From the NCBI RefSeq assembly GCF_024199925.1, contig NZ_JANADR010000001.1, positions 2,728,001 to 2,792,000 of the forward strand: 64,000 nt of DNA, written 5' to 3'. This stretch comes from Bradyrhizobium sp. CCGUVB1N3. GTDB taxonomy: Bacteria > Pseudomonadota > Alphaproteobacteria > Rhizobiales > Xanthobacteraceae. A program made the translations under genes and the position numbers. The notes under the pieces were generated by a model, which worked only from the letters and a program-made list of their open reading frames with translations, made no database searches and was not told where the DNA came from. Shown in pieces: positions 26,000 through 36,398 of this stretch; within the stretch, counting starts at the first letter, position 1, and the number at the start of each line of letters is the position of its first letter.

Positions 26000-26986
26000 A
26001 TGACCGATACAGTTCTCTCCGTGCGTAACCTTCAGGTGGAGTTCGCCTCCCGCCGCGGCACGCTGCGCGCGATCGACGGCGTCTCCTTCGACATAGCCAA
26101 GGGCGAGGTGCTGGGCGTGGTCGGCGAGTCCGGTGCCGGCAAGTCGGTCACCGGGCTCGCGGTGATCGGCTTGATCGATCCGCCCGGCCGTATTGCCGGC
26201 GGCGAGATCCAACTCGCGGGCACGCGGATCGACAACCTGCCACCGGAGGAGATGCGCCGCGTCAGGGGCAAGCGGATCGGCATGATCTTCCAGGATCCGC
26301 TGACCTCGCTCAACCCGCTGTACAAGATCGGCGACCAGATCGTGGAGACGATCCGCACACATCTGAATCTGTCCGAGCAGGCCGCGCGCCGCCGCGCCAT
26401 CGATCTCCTCGCCGAGGTCGGCATCCCCGCGCCGGAGAAACGCATCGACGGCTATCCGCACGAATTCTCCGGCGGCATGCGCCAGCGCGTGGTGATTGCG
26501 CTCGCGATCTGCGCCGAACCCGAGCTGATCATTGCGGACGAGCCGACCACCGCGCTCGACGTTTCCGTGCAGGCGCAGATCATCTCGCTGATCAAGCGGC
26601 TCGGGCGCGACCACGGCACCGCGGTGATGCTGGTGACCCACGACATGGGCGTGATCGCGGAGGCCTCCGACCGCGTCGCGGTGATGTATGCCGGCCGTGT
26701 CGCCGAGATCGGCCCGGTGCAGGACGTCGTGAAGAATCCGCTGCACCCCTACGCCAAGGGCCTGATGGGTGCGATCCCGACGCTCGCCGGCGAGGACAAG
26801 CGCCTGGTACAGATCCCCGGCTCCATGCCGCGCCTGTCGGCGATCCCGCGCGGCTGCTCGTTCAATCCGCGCTGCGCCTTTGCCTTCGACCGCTGCCGCG
26901 TCGAGCGGCCCGAGCCGCTTGCCCGAGGCGCACAATCGGTCGCCTGCCACCTCTATGACAACGTCCCCGCGGAGAGCGCAGCATGA
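26000..26986 (+). CDS. Peptide-type ABC transporter ATPase D (system 1)
   Basis: The 328-residue ATPase has Walker A GESGAGKSVTG, signature FSGGMRQRVVIA, Walker B LIIADEPTTALD, and the switch histidine in MLVTHDMG. The C-terminal oligopeptide/dipeptide extension (PRGCSFNPRCAFAFDRC) with its cysteines is typical of DppD/OppD. Its stop overlaps the next ATPase start as ATGA, so the two nucleotide-binding subunits are coupled. Confidence 0.95.
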   Translation: MTDTVLSVRNLQVEFASRRGTLRAIDGVSFDIAKGEVLGVVGESGAGKSVTGLAVIGLIDPPGRIAGGEIQLAGTRIDNLPPEEMRRVRGKRIGMIFQDPLTSLNPLYKIGDQIVETIRTHLNLSEQAARRRAIDLLAEVGIPAPEKRIDGYPHEFSGGMRQRVVIALAICAEPELIIADEPTTALDVSVQAQIISLIKRLGRDHGTAVMLVTHDMGVIAEASDRVAVMYAGRVAEIGPVQDVVKNPLHPYAKGLMGAIPTLAGEDKRLVQIPGSMPRLSAIPRGCSFNPRCAFAFDRCRVERPEPLARGAQSVACHLYDNVPAESAA

Positions 26987-27972
26987 GCGCGCCGTTCGTC
27001 CAGGCCAGGAACCTGCGCCGCGTCTTCGACGTCTCGAAGCCATGGCTCAACCGGGTGCTCGAAGGCGGGCATCTCGAATATCTCAAGGCCGTCGACGGCG
27101 TCACCTTCGACATCAACAAGGGCGAGACCTTTGCGCTGGTCGGAGAATCAGGCTCAGGCAAGACGACCGTCGCACGGATGATCGTCGGGCTGCTGCCGCC
27201 AAGCTCGGGCCAGGTGCTGATCGACGGCGTCTCGATGACCGACCCGAGGCAGGCGCCGGCGCGCCGCCGCCTGCGCCGCCGCATCCAGATGATCTTCCAG
27301 GACCCCTACGCGAGTCTCAATCCACGCTTCCGGGTCGACGCCATCATCGCCGAGCCGATCCGCGCCTTCGACCTGATCCAGGGCGAGCGCGACATCCAGG
27401 CCCGGGTCGGCGAATTGTTGAGCCTGGTGGGGCTGCATCCAGACGACCGGCTGAAATACCCGCACGAATTCTCCGGCGGTCAGCGCCAGCGCATCGCGAT
27501 CGCGCGTGCGCTGGCGTCCGACGCCGAGTTCATCGTCTGCGACGAGCCGACCTCGGCGCTCGACGTGTCCGTGCAGGCGCAGATCCTCAATCTGATGCGT
27601 GACCTCCAGGACAAGTTCGGCTTGACCTACATGTTCATCAGCCACAACCTCGCGGTCGTCCGCCACATGGCGAGCCGCGTCGGCGTGATGTATCTCGGCC
27701 GCATCGCCGAGATTGCCGAAGGCCGCGAGCTGTTTGCGCGCCCGCGCATGCCGTACACGAAGATGCTGCTCGGCGCAGTGCCGGATCTCGCGATGTCCGG
27801 CCGCCAACGGATTCCGGTCAAGGGCGAGATCCCGAACCCGATCGATCCGCCGCCGGGCTGCGCGTTCAATCCACGCTGCCCCCTTGCGTTCGATCTCTGC
27901 CGGAAGGAGACGCCGCAACTGATCGACGGCGTCGCCTGCCACGCCGTCAACACCGCCCCGGTGCCGGCGTGA
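26983..27972 (+). CDS. Peptide-type ABC transporter ATPase F (system 1)
   Basis: The 329-residue ATPase carries Walker A GESGSGKTTVA, signature FSGGQRQRIAIA, Walker B FIVCDEPTSALD and switch HNLAV. The C-terminal extension has PPGCAFNPRCPLAFDLC. This is the DppF/OppF pattern and completes importer 1. The start overlaps the preceding stop by four bases. The gamma-glutamyltransferase-like gene follows after 88 bp. Confidence 0.95.
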   Translation: MSAPFVQARNLRRVFDVSKPWLNRVLEGGHLEYLKAVDGVTFDINKGETFALVGESGSGKTTVARMIVGLLPPSSGQVLIDGVSMTDPRQAPARRRLRRRIQMIFQDPYASLNPRFRVDAIIAEPIRAFDLIQGERDIQARVGELLSLVGLHPDDRLKYPHEFSGGQRQRIAIARALASDAEFIVCDEPTSALDVSVQAQILNLMRDLQDKFGLTYMFISHNLAVVRHMASRVGVMYLGRIAEIAEGRELFARPRMPYTKMLLGAVPDLAMSGRQRIPVKGEIPNPIDPPPGCAFNPRCPLAFDLCRKETPQLIDGVACHAVNTAPVPA

Positions 27973-28060
27973 CGCGTGCGTGCCATGCCGCCCGCGCAAT
28001 TGGCAGCGGGTCACGCCTGTGATCAATTGCGCCCGCCGCAAACAAGAAAAGCGATCTCCC

Positions 28061-29866
28061 ATGGCCAGCAACGTCAATCCGGATCCCTTCACGACGAGGC
28101 CCGAGATCGAAGGAACGTTCGGGGTCGTCGCCAGCACGCACTGGATCGCGACCGCCGTCGGCATGGCCATCCTCGAAAAAGGCGGCAACGCGTTTGATGC
28201 CGGCGTCGCGACCGCCTTCACGCTCCAGGTGGTCGAGCCGCATCTCAACGGCCCCGGCGGCGACGTGCCCATCATCGTGCATGACGTCAAGCGCGGCCGC
28301 ACCGAGGTGATCTGCGGCCAGGGCCCGGCCCCGGCGCGCGCCACCATCGCCCACTACAAGAGCGAAGGGCTCGACATGGTGCCGGGCACCGGCCTGCTCG
28401 CGGCCTGCGTTCCCGGCACCTTCGAATCCTGGATGATGCTGCTCCGCGACTACGGCACGATGCGCGTGCGCGACGTGCTGGAGCCAGCGATATCCTACGC
28501 ATGCGACGGCTATCCGCTGGTCGAGCGCGCCTGCGCGACGATCAAGACCGTCGAGCAACTGTTCCGCAGGCACTGGCCGACGTCGGCCGCGGTTTACCTG
28601 CCGAACGGCGAAGTCCCGAAACCCGGCACGCTCTTCACCAACAAGACGCTCGCCGCCACCTATTCGCGCATCCTGAGCGAAGCCGAAAGCGGCGGCGGTG
28701 GCCGCGACGCCGAGATCGAGCGCGCGCGGAACGCCTGGTCGAAAGGCTTCGTCGCCGAGGCCATCGACAAGTTCTGCCGGACCCAGGAGGTGATGGACGT
28801 CAGCGGCTCGCCGCATCGCGGCGTGCTCTCGGCCGACGACATGGCGCGCTGGCAGCCGACCATCGAAACGCCGCTGACCTATGATTACGGCCGCTACACC
28901 GTCTGCAAGGCCGGCGTCTGGAGCCAGGGTCCGGTCACCTTGCAGCAGCTTGCGCTGCTCAAGGGCTTTGCCCTCGACGGGCTCGATCCGACGGGCCCCG
29001 AATTCATCCATCTCCAGATCGAATGCGCCAAGCTTGCTTTCGCCGATCGCGAAAAGTTCTACGGCGATCCCAAGTTCAACGAGATCCCGGTCGCGACGCT
29101 ACTGTCGGATGCCTACAACGACGAACGCCGCAAGCTCGTCACCGACAAGGCCTCGCTCGACTTCCGGCCCGGCTCGGTCGAAGGCTTTGGCGGGGTCGTC
29201 AAGCTGCGCCGCGCCGAAGGCCAACGCGAGGCCGTCGGCGCGCTGGGCGCCGGCGAGCCCACCGTCGGTCGGTTCGGCGAGGTGCGCGGCGACACAGTGC
29301 ATTTCGACATCATCGACAAGGCCGGCAACATGGTGTCCTCGACGCCGTCGGGCGGCTGGCTACAATCCTCGCCGATCATTCCGGAGCTAGGCTTCTGTCT
29401 GGGCAGCCGCGCCCAGATGTTCTGGCTGGAGGAGGGTCACCCCGCCTCACTCGCGCCGGGCAAGCGTCCGCGCACCACGCTGTCGCCGACCATGGCGCTG
29501 CGCGACGGCGAGCCGTATCTCGCCTGGGGATCCCCGGGCGGTGACCAGCAGGATCAGTGGATCACCCAGTTCTTCCTGCGGCATATCCATTGCAACCTCA
29601 ATCTGCAGGAGGCGATCGACGCGCCGGCCTGGCATTCCGAGCATTTCCCGATCTCGTTCTGGCCGCGCACGGCGCGTCCCGGCGTGCTCGTGGTCGAGAA
29701 CCGCGTGCCCAAGGCGACGATCGAGAATTTGCGCGAGCGCGGGCATATCATCGAGGTCGGTCCCGACTGGTCCGAAGGCCGCCTCACCGCCGCATCGCGC
29801 GTCGGGGTGCGCCGACGCGCTGCCGCGAATCCACGGGGCATGCAAGGTTACGCGGCAGGACGCTGA
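28061..29866 (+). CDS. Gamma-glutamyltransferase-like Ntn-hydrolase
   Basis: The 601-residue protein has the gamma-glutamyltranspeptidase layout: GVVASTHWIATAVGMAILEKGG near the start (given in two parts: VVASTHWIA and AILEKGGNAFDA), LNGPGGDVP, and an autocleavage site before Thr412 in GDTVHFDIIDKAGNMVS. The oxyanion loop GSPGGDQQD is present. At the position of the lid Asn of the E. coli enzyme there is Gly in TPSGG, and no signal peptide is seen, so it is probably cytoplasmic and may have other substrates (acylated amines or amides). The ATG at 28061 replaces a longer frame. It lies between two peptide importers. Confidence 0.88.
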   Translation: MASNVNPDPFTTRPEIEGTFGVVASTHWIATAVGMAILEKGGNAFDAGVATAFTLQVVEPHLNGPGGDVPIIVHDVKRGRTEVICGQGPAPARATIAHYKSEGLDMVPGTGLLAACVPGTFESWMMLLRDYGTMRVRDVLEPAISYACDGYPLVERACATIKTVEQLFRRHWPTSAAVYLPNGEVPKPGTLFTNKTLAATYSRILSEAESGGGGRDAEIERARNAWSKGFVAEAIDKFCRTQEVMDVSGSPHRGVLSADDMARWQPTIETPLTYDYGRYTVCKAGVWSQGPVTLQQLALLKGFALDGLDPTGPEFIHLQIECAKLAFADREKFYGDPKFNEIPVATLLSDAYNDERRKLVTDKASLDFRPGSVEGFGGVVKLRRAEGQREAVGALGAGEPTVGRFGEVRGDTVHFDIIDKAGNMVSSTPSGGWLQSSPIIPELGFCLGSRAQMFWLEEGHPASLAPGKRPRTTLSPTMALRDGEPYLAWGSPGGDQQDQWITQFFLRHIHCNLNLQEAIDAPAWHSEHFPISFWPRTARPGVLVVENRVPKATIENLRERGHIIEVGPDWSEGRLTAASRVGVRRRAAANPRGMQGYAAGR

Positions 29867-29884
29867 AGGACTGACGAGCACGAC

Positions 29885-30591
29885 ATGACCTGGTCGATCA
29901 TCGCGCGAGATCCTGCCACCGGCCAGTTCGGCATCGCGGTTGCGACGCGATTCTTCGCCGTCGGCGCGCGCGTACCCTTCATCGCCGCCGGCCTTGGCGC
30001 CATCGCGACGCAGGCTTTCGTCAATCCCTATTATGGCATCGACGGCGTCAAGCTGTTGCGCGAAGGCCTGAATGCGCATGACGTGCTCGCGGCGCTGCTC
30101 GCGACCGATGATGGCCGTGAAAGCCGCCAGATCCACATCATGGATGCCAGCGGTGAAGTCGCGGCGCACACCGGCCGCGACTGCGTCGACTGGTGCGGAC
30201 ACACGGCGGGAAGCGGCTTCTCCATTGCCGGCAACATGCTTGCCGGTCCCGACGTCCTCAGCGAGACGGCAAAGACCTACATCGCCAATGACAGCCTGCC
30301 CTTCCCGCGCCGCCTGCTCGCGGCAATGCGCGCCGGCGAGGCCGCCGGCGGCGACAAGCGCGGCAAGCAATCTGCTGCACTCCTCATTCATGGCGAGGAG
30401 GAATGGTCCGCGCTCGACCTGCGCGTCGACGATCATCCAGATCCGCTTGCCGAGCTGGCACGGCTCGAGCAGGTCAGCAACGAGCTCTGGGTGCATTTCC
30501 GCGCCTCGCTGCCGACCCGCCGGAATCCTGCGGGGATCACCGACCGCGCCGTGATCGATGCCCGCATCGCGGCGGCCCGCGCGACAGAGCA

Positions 30592-30595
<4 letters not shown>
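29885..30595 (+). CDS. DUF1028 family protein (Ntn-hydrolase-like)
   Basis: The 236-residue protein starts MTWSIIARDPATGQFGIAVAT and contains VGARVPFIAAGLGAIATQA, the conserved DUF1028 N-terminus, and SIAGNMLAGPDVL. DUF1028 proteins share an Ntn-hydrolase-like fold, but no reaction has been firmly assigned. Here the gene follows the gamma-glutamyltransferase-like gene by 18 bp and overlaps the next ATPase gene as ATGA, so it is part of the peptide-transport operon and probably acts on the imported compound. Confidence 0.9.
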
Positions 30596-31581
<986 letters not shown>

Positions 31582-31600
31582 TGGCGCTGCTCTCTCCTCT

Positions 31601-31730
31601 CGTGCCCCGGGCGCAGCGCAGCACGAGCGCAGCGCAGTGGTGCGCTGCTGAACCGGGGCCCATTTTGCGACGAGCTGGGTCCCGGTTCAGCGTCGCAACA
31701 CTTCGCGTTGCGCCGCGCCCGGGACACGAG
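31601..31730. repeat. Palindromic repeat, family B copy 2, inside the ABC operon
   Basis: The element begins CGTGCCCCGGGCGCAGCGCA and ends GCGCCGCGCCCGGGACACGAG, its inverted partner. Internal hairpins carry AACCGGGGCCC and GGGTCCCGGTTCAGCGTCGC. The right half is nearly identical to the right half of copy 3 (34428-34557). It separates the two ATPase genes of importer 2. Confidence 0.85.
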
Positions 31731-31756
31731 ACAACTCCTCGCGCGGAGCAGATGCG

Positions 31757-32866
31757 ATGACCGCGCTGCTCGAGGTCGAAAATCTGGTCAAGCATTTCGT
31801 TGCCGAACGTTCGCTGCTCGGCAGACCCAAGGCCCTCGTCAAGGCTGTCGACGGCGTGAGCTTTACGCTCGACGCCGGCAAGACGCTGGCGCTGGTCGGC
31901 GAATCCGGCTGCGGCAAATCGACGGTCAGCCGGCTGGTGCTGCGGCTGATCGAGCCGGATGCCGGCAGCGTTCGCTTCGAAGGTCGCGATCTGCTCGCGC
32001 TCGACCCCAATGCGCTGCGCGCCTTCCGCCGAAAGGCCCAGATCATCTTTCAGGATCCTTACGCCTCACTCAACCCGCGCATGACGGTTAGCCAGATCCT
32101 GACCGAGCCGCTCGCACTGCATGACCTCGTCCCGTCATCGCGCCGGCGCGAGCGGGTTGCGGAACTTCTGCAACTCGTCGGGCTGGAGCCGCGCCTCGCG
32201 CGCCGCTATCCGCATGAATTCTCCGGCGGCCAGCGCCAGCGCATCGCGATTGCCCGTGCGCTGGCGGTCGAGCCCAGGCTGATCATCTGCGACGAGCCGG
32301 TCTCGGCGCTCGACGTGTCGATCCGCTCGCAGATCCTGAACCTGCTGCGCGAATTGCAGGATCGGCTCGGCCTAGCCTACATTTTCGTGTCCCACGACCT
32401 TGCCGTGGTGAAGCACATCGCCGACCGCGTCGCCGTGATGAATCTCGGCCGCATCCTCGAGACGGCCGAGGCCGACGCGCTGTTCGCCGCACCGCGCCAT
32501 CCCTATAGCCGCGCGCTGCTGTCCGCGATTCCCCTGCCGCAGCCGCACGCAAAGCGAGGCACCATCCTGCTCAAGGGCGAGATGCCGAGCGCGCTCGATC
32601 CGCCGGCAGGATGCCGCTTCCACACCCGCTGCCCGTTCGTGGTCGACCGCTGCCGCAGCGAGGCACCGCAACTTCTGGCAGACAGCAGCGGCCACGCCAC
32701 GGCATGTCACCGCGTCGCGGAGCTGCCCCCGGCCGACGCCATCCTGCCCGCCCCGCACGCCTTGTCGCCGGCGCTCGCGAAATTGGTTGCCGCCTTCAGC
32801 CGAAAGACGGAAGGCGCTGGCCCCTCCGGGGTTGGTATACAAGATGCGCCGGCAACACCGAGATAG
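31757..32866 (+). CDS. Peptide-type ABC transporter ATPase F (system 2)
   Basis: The 369-residue ATPase carries Walker A GESGCGKSTVS, signature FSGGQRQRIAIA, Walker B LIICDEPVSALD, switch SHDLAVV and the C-terminal extension PAGCRFHTRCPFVVDRC. It is about 40 residues longer than its system-1 counterpart because of an extra proline/alanine-rich tail. It belongs with the system-2 binding protein that starts 36 bp downstream. Confidence 0.94.
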   Translation: MTALLEVENLVKHFVAERSLLGRPKALVKAVDGVSFTLDAGKTLALVGESGCGKSTVSRLVLRLIEPDAGSVRFEGRDLLALDPNALRAFRRKAQIIFQDPYASLNPRMTVSQILTEPLALHDLVPSSRRRERVAELLQLVGLEPRLARRYPHEFSGGQRQRIAIARALAVEPRLIICDEPVSALDVSIRSQILNLLRELQDRLGLAYIFVSHDLAVVKHIADRVAVMNLGRILETAEADALFAAPRHPYSRALLSAIPLPQPHAKRGTILLKGEMPSALDPPAGCRFHTRCPFVVDRCRSEAPQLLADSSGHATACHRVAELPPADAILPAPHALSPALAKLVAAFSRKTEGAGPSGVGIQDAPATPR

Positions 32867-32902
32867 CCGCCAGCCATGTCAGACAGTTTTGGGGATGATG
32901 CA

Positions 32903-34411
32903 ATGAAGATGTTCCGTCTCGCGGCGACCGCCGCCACATTGCTGATGTCACTCGGCGCCGCGCAGGCCCAGACCACGCTGCGCATCGGGCTCGCCGAGGA
33001 CCCAGATATCCTCGATCCGACCATGGCGCGCACCTATGTCGGGCGTATCGTGTTCGCCGCATTCTGCGACAAGCTGTTCGACATCGACGAGAAGCTGAAC
33101 ATCGTGCCGCAGCTCGCGCTGTCCAGCGAGACGGCCGATGACGGCAAGGCGCTCGTCATCAAGCTCCGCCCCGGCGTGAAATTCCAGGATGGCGAGCCGT
33201 TCGACGCGGAGGCCGCAAAGTTCTCCCTTGAGCGACACCTCACCTTCCCGGGCTCGTTCCGCAAGCCCGAGCTCGCCTCGGTCGATCACGTCGAGGTGGT
33301 CGATCCCCTCACCGTCAGGCTGGTGCTGAAGGCACCGTTCTCGCCGCTGCTCGCGCAGCTCACCGATCGCGCCGGCATGATGGTGTCGCCGAAAGCGGCG
33401 AAAGCCGAAGGCGACAAGTTCGGCCTGCATCCGGTCTGCGCCGGTCCCTACAAATTCGTCGAGCGCGTGCAGCAGGACCGCATCGTGTTCGAGAAATTCG
33501 CCGACTATTGGAACAAGGACAATGTCTTCATCGACCGCGTCGTGTTCCAGCCGATCGTCGACTCCACCGTGCGGCTTGCCAATCTGAAATCCGGCGGGCT
33601 CGACCTGATCGAGCGCGTGCTCGCGACCGACCTGAAGGACGTGCGGGCCGACTCGCGACTGAAGGTCGCGACCGCCATCGAGCTCGGCTATCAGGGCGTC
33701 ACGCTCAACATCGGCAAGGACAAGGCCAAGGGGCCGCTCAGCCAGTCCGCCAAAGTCCGCCAGGCACTCGATCTCGCTATCGACCGCGAGGCGATCAACC
33801 AAGTCGTCTTCAACGGCGAGTTTCAGCTCGGCAATCAATGGGTCAATCCCGACCATCCCTACTATCAAAAGGCTGTTCCGGTCCGCGCCCGCAATGTGGA
33901 GAAGGCCAAGGCACTGCTGAAGGAAGCCGGCGTGACGCCGCCTGTCAGCGTCGATTTCCTGGTGCCGAAGGGCGCGGAAACGGAGACGCCGGCGCAGGTG
34001 ATCCAGTCGATGGCGGCAGAAGCCGGATTCGACATGAAGATCCGCGTCACTGAGTTTGCGACCGGGCTGAAGCAGGCCGAGGCCGGCGATTATCAGGCCT
34101 TCGTGCTCGCCTGGAGCGGCCGCGTCGATCCCGACGGCAATTCCTACATCTTCCTGCACGGCGACGCCCCGCAGAACTATGGCGCCTGGAACAATGCACA
34201 GGCCGACAAGGCGCTCGAGGAGGCCCGGCTCGTCAGCGATCCCGACAAGCGCAAGGCGATCTATGAGACTCTGGCGAAGCTGGTCCAGGACGAAGTGCCG
34301 ATCCTCTATCTCTACCACCGCCGCATCATCATCGCCCACACGACCAAGCTTGAAGGTTACAAGCAGATGCCTGATGGACTCGTGCGCGTCGTCGGCCTCA
34401 AGCTGAAGTGA
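32903..34411 (+). CDS. Peptide-type ABC transporter substrate-binding protein (system 2)
   Basis: The 502-residue family 5 binding protein has a signal peptide (MKMFRLAATAATLLMSLGAA, cleavage after AQA) and the mature features LRIGLAEDPDILDPTMA, KLRPGVKFQDGEPFDA and HPVCAGPYKFVERV. An ATG 27 bp upstream is possible, but the ATG at 32903 is preceded by GGGG and gives a proper signal peptide. It differs clearly from the system-1 protein, so the two importers probably bind different solutes. Confidence 0.92.
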   Translation: MKMFRLAATAATLLMSLGAAQAQTTLRIGLAEDPDILDPTMARTYVGRIVFAAFCDKLFDIDEKLNIVPQLALSSETADDGKALVIKLRPGVKFQDGEPFDAEAAKFSLERHLTFPGSFRKPELASVDHVEVVDPLTVRLVLKAPFSPLLAQLTDRAGMMVSPKAAKAEGDKFGLHPVCAGPYKFVERVQQDRIVFEKFADYWNKDNVFIDRVVFQPIVDSTVRLANLKSGGLDLIERVLATDLKDVRADSRLKVATAIELGYQGVTLNIGKDKAKGPLSQSAKVRQALDLAIDREAINQVVFNGEFQLGNQWVNPDHPYYQKAVPVRARNVEKAKALLKEAGVTPPVSVDFLVPKGAETETPAQVIQSMAAEAGFDMKIRVTEFATGLKQAEAGDYQAFVLAWSGRVDPDGNSYIFLHGDAPQNYGAWNNAQADKALEEARLVSDPDKRKAIYETLAKLVQDEVPILYLYHRRIIIAHTTKLEGYKQMPDGLVRVVGLKLK

Positions 34412-34427
34412 CGCGCTTGGCAACCCG

Positions 34428-34557
34428 CTCGTGTCCCGGACGCGGCGCGGCGCGCGAGCGCTGCACCGCAGAGCCGGGACCCAGAGCCCCAAACAATGAT
34501 GCATGGGTCCCGGTTCAGCGTCGCAACATTGCATGTTGCGCCGCGCCCGGGACATGG
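34428..34557. repeat. Palindromic repeat, family B copy 3, abutting a permease gene
   Basis: The element starts CTCGTGTCCCGGACGCGGCG and ends GCCGCGCCCGGGACATGGGAG. Its right half (from GGGTCCCGGTTCAGCGTCGC) matches copy 2 almost base for base. The end of the element supplies the GGGAG that acts as ribosome binding site for the permease ATG at 34566. Confidence 0.85.
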
Positions 34558-34565
34558 GAGCGTCC

Positions 34566-35507
34566 ATGCTGAACTTCCTCGCCCGCCGTCTCGCGCAGAT
34601 CGTGCCGACGCTGTTCTTCGTGTCGGTGCTGATCTTCTCGCTCCAGCAACTCCTGCCGGGCGATCCGGCGCTGGTGATGGCCGGCGAAGAGCGCGATCCC
34701 GCCGTGATTGCGCAGATCCGCCAGCAATACCGGCTCGATCAGCCGATCCCCGTCCAATACGCCTATTGGGTCAAGGGCGTTTTGACCGGCGACTTCGGCG
34801 AGTCCCTGCGCAACAAGATACCGGTGCGCGCGCTGATCGCGCAGAAGCTGCCGGTGACGCTGCAACTCGCATCGATGGCGATCCTGATCGCATTCCTGAT
34901 CGGCATTCCCGCCGGCATCGTTTCAGCGGTGAAGAAGGGCACCGCCTGGGACTACGGCGCCAACCTGTTCGCGCTGTGGGGCATCTCGACGCCGAACTTC
35001 TGGCTCGGCATCATGCTGATCTTCCTGTTCTCGATCGAGCTGGGCTGGCTGCCGGCCTCCGGCTATGTGCCGCTGACGGAGAACTGGCGCGCGAGCCTTG
35101 CCGCCACGATCATGCCGGCCTTCGTGCTCGGCAACGCCATCGCCGCGATCCTGATGCGGCATACGCGCAGCGCCATGCTCCAGGTGCTGGAAAGCGACTA
35201 TGTCCGCACCGCGCGCGCCAAAGGCCTCCTGGAGCGGACCGTCATCCTCAAGCACGCTATGCGCAATGCGCTGACGCCGGTGATCACGCTCGGCGCGCTC
35301 GAGCTCGGCACGCTGTTGTCGGGCGCGGTGCTGACCGAGCAGATCTTTTCCATTCCCGGCTTCGGCAAGCTGATCGTGGATGCCGTGTTCAACCGCGACT
35401 ACGCGGTCGTGCAGGGCGTCGTGCTGGTCACCGCGACGATCTACATCACGCTCAACCTGATCGCCGACATCGCCTACATCCTCGTCAATCCGCGGCTGAG
35501 GGGTTAG
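34566..35507 (+). CDS. Peptide-type ABC transporter permease B (system 2)
   Basis: The 313-residue DppB/OppB-type permease begins MLNFLARRLAQIVPTLFFVS and has PVPVQYAYWVKGV-like (QPIPVQYAYWVKG), the EAA loop SDYVRTARAKGLLERTV, LGALELGTLLSGAVLTEQIF and SIPGFGKLIVDAV. The frame extends upstream into repeat B3, but the ATG at 34566 has a GGGAG site and starts at the family N-terminus. Its stop is four bases from the next permease ATG. Confidence 0.93.
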   Translation: MLNFLARRLAQIVPTLFFVSVLIFSLQQLLPGDPALVMAGEERDPAVIAQIRQQYRLDQPIPVQYAYWVKGVLTGDFGESLRNKIPVRALIAQKLPVTLQLASMAILIAFLIGIPAGIVSAVKKGTAWDYGANLFALWGISTPNFWLGIMLIFLFSIELGWLPASGYVPLTENWRASLAATIMPAFVLGNAIAAILMRHTRSAMLQVLESDYVRTARAKGLLERTVILKHAMRNALTPVITLGALELGTLLSGAVLTEQIFSIPGFGKLIVDAVFNRDYAVVQGVVLVTATIYITLNLIADIAYILVNPRLRG

Positions 35508-35510
35508 GTC

Positions 35511-36398
35511 ATGGCCGACACCGTGCTCTCGGCCAATCCCGTCACTGACGCGAGCGAGCTCGACAGTCCCGCACGCCGCGCCCGGCGGCGCCTGTTCAGG
35601 CGCAAGGCCGCGGTCGCGGGGCTCGTCGTGATGACGGCGTTCATCCTGCTGGCCCTGCTGGCGCCGCTGATCGTTCCCTATGATCCCGTCGCCACGAGCT
35701 GGAGCCTGGTGCGAAAAGCCCCCACCGCGCTACACTGGTTCGGCACCGACGAGCTCGGCCGCGACATTCTGAGCCGCGTCATCTACGGCGCGCGTGCCTC
35801 GCTGCTCGCCGGCGCAATCTCGGTGGCGATTGCGCTCGGCATCGGCGTGCCGCTCGGCCTGCTCGCCGGCTATCGCGGCGGTTTCACCGACGCACTGATC
35901 AGCCGGATCACCGATGCAATGCTCGCATGCCCGTTCCTGATCCTGGCTATCGCGCTCGCAGCGTTCCTGGGTCCAAGCCTCGGCAACGCCATGATCGCGA
36001 TCGGCATCTCGGCGACGCCGGTATTCATTCGCCTGACCCGCGGGCAGGTGCTGAGCGTCAAGGCCGAGGACTATGTAGAAGCCGCGCGCGCCCTCGGCAA
36101 CCCGTCCTGGCGGATCGCATTCGCCCACATCCTGCCGAACATCCTGCCGGCGCTCCTGGTTCAGGCGACGCTGTCGATCGCCGCGGCCATCATCGCGGAA
36201 GCCGCATTGTCGTTTCTCGGCCTCGGCCAGCAGCCGCCGGCGCCGTCCTGGGGCAGCATGCTCAACGCCGCCCAGCGTTTCCTGACGCAGGCGCCGTGGA
36301 TGGCGATCTGGCCAGGCCTTGCGATTTTCCTGGTGGTGCTGTCCCTGAACCTGCTCGGCGACGGCCTGCGCGACGCACTCGATCCGCGCCAGCGCTAG
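35511..36398 (+). CDS. Peptide-type ABC transporter permease C (system 2)
   Basis: The 295-residue DppC/OppC-type permease has the arginine-rich N-terminus ARRARRRLFRRKAAVAG, then HWFGTDELGRDILSRVIYG, the EAA loop EDYVEAARALGNPSWRI, AEAALSFLGLGQQPP and LNLLGDGLRDALDPRQR at the end. It completes importer 2. Its stop codon overlaps the stop of the minus-strand unknown gene at 36395, so the two transcripts converge head-on with no spacer. Confidence 0.93.
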   Translation: MADTVLSANPVTDASELDSPARRARRRLFRRKAAVAGLVVMTAFILLALLAPLIVPYDPVATSWSLVRKAPTALHWFGTDELGRDILSRVIYGARASLLAGAISVAIALGIGVPLGLLAGYRGGFTDALISRITDAMLACPFLILAIALAAFLGPSLGNAMIAIGISATPVFIRLTRGQVLSVKAEDYVEAARALGNPSWRIAFAHILPNILPALLVQATLSIAAAIIAEAALSFLGLGQQPPAPSWGSMLNAAQRFLTQAPWMAIWPGLAIFLVVLSLNLLGDGLRDALDPRQR

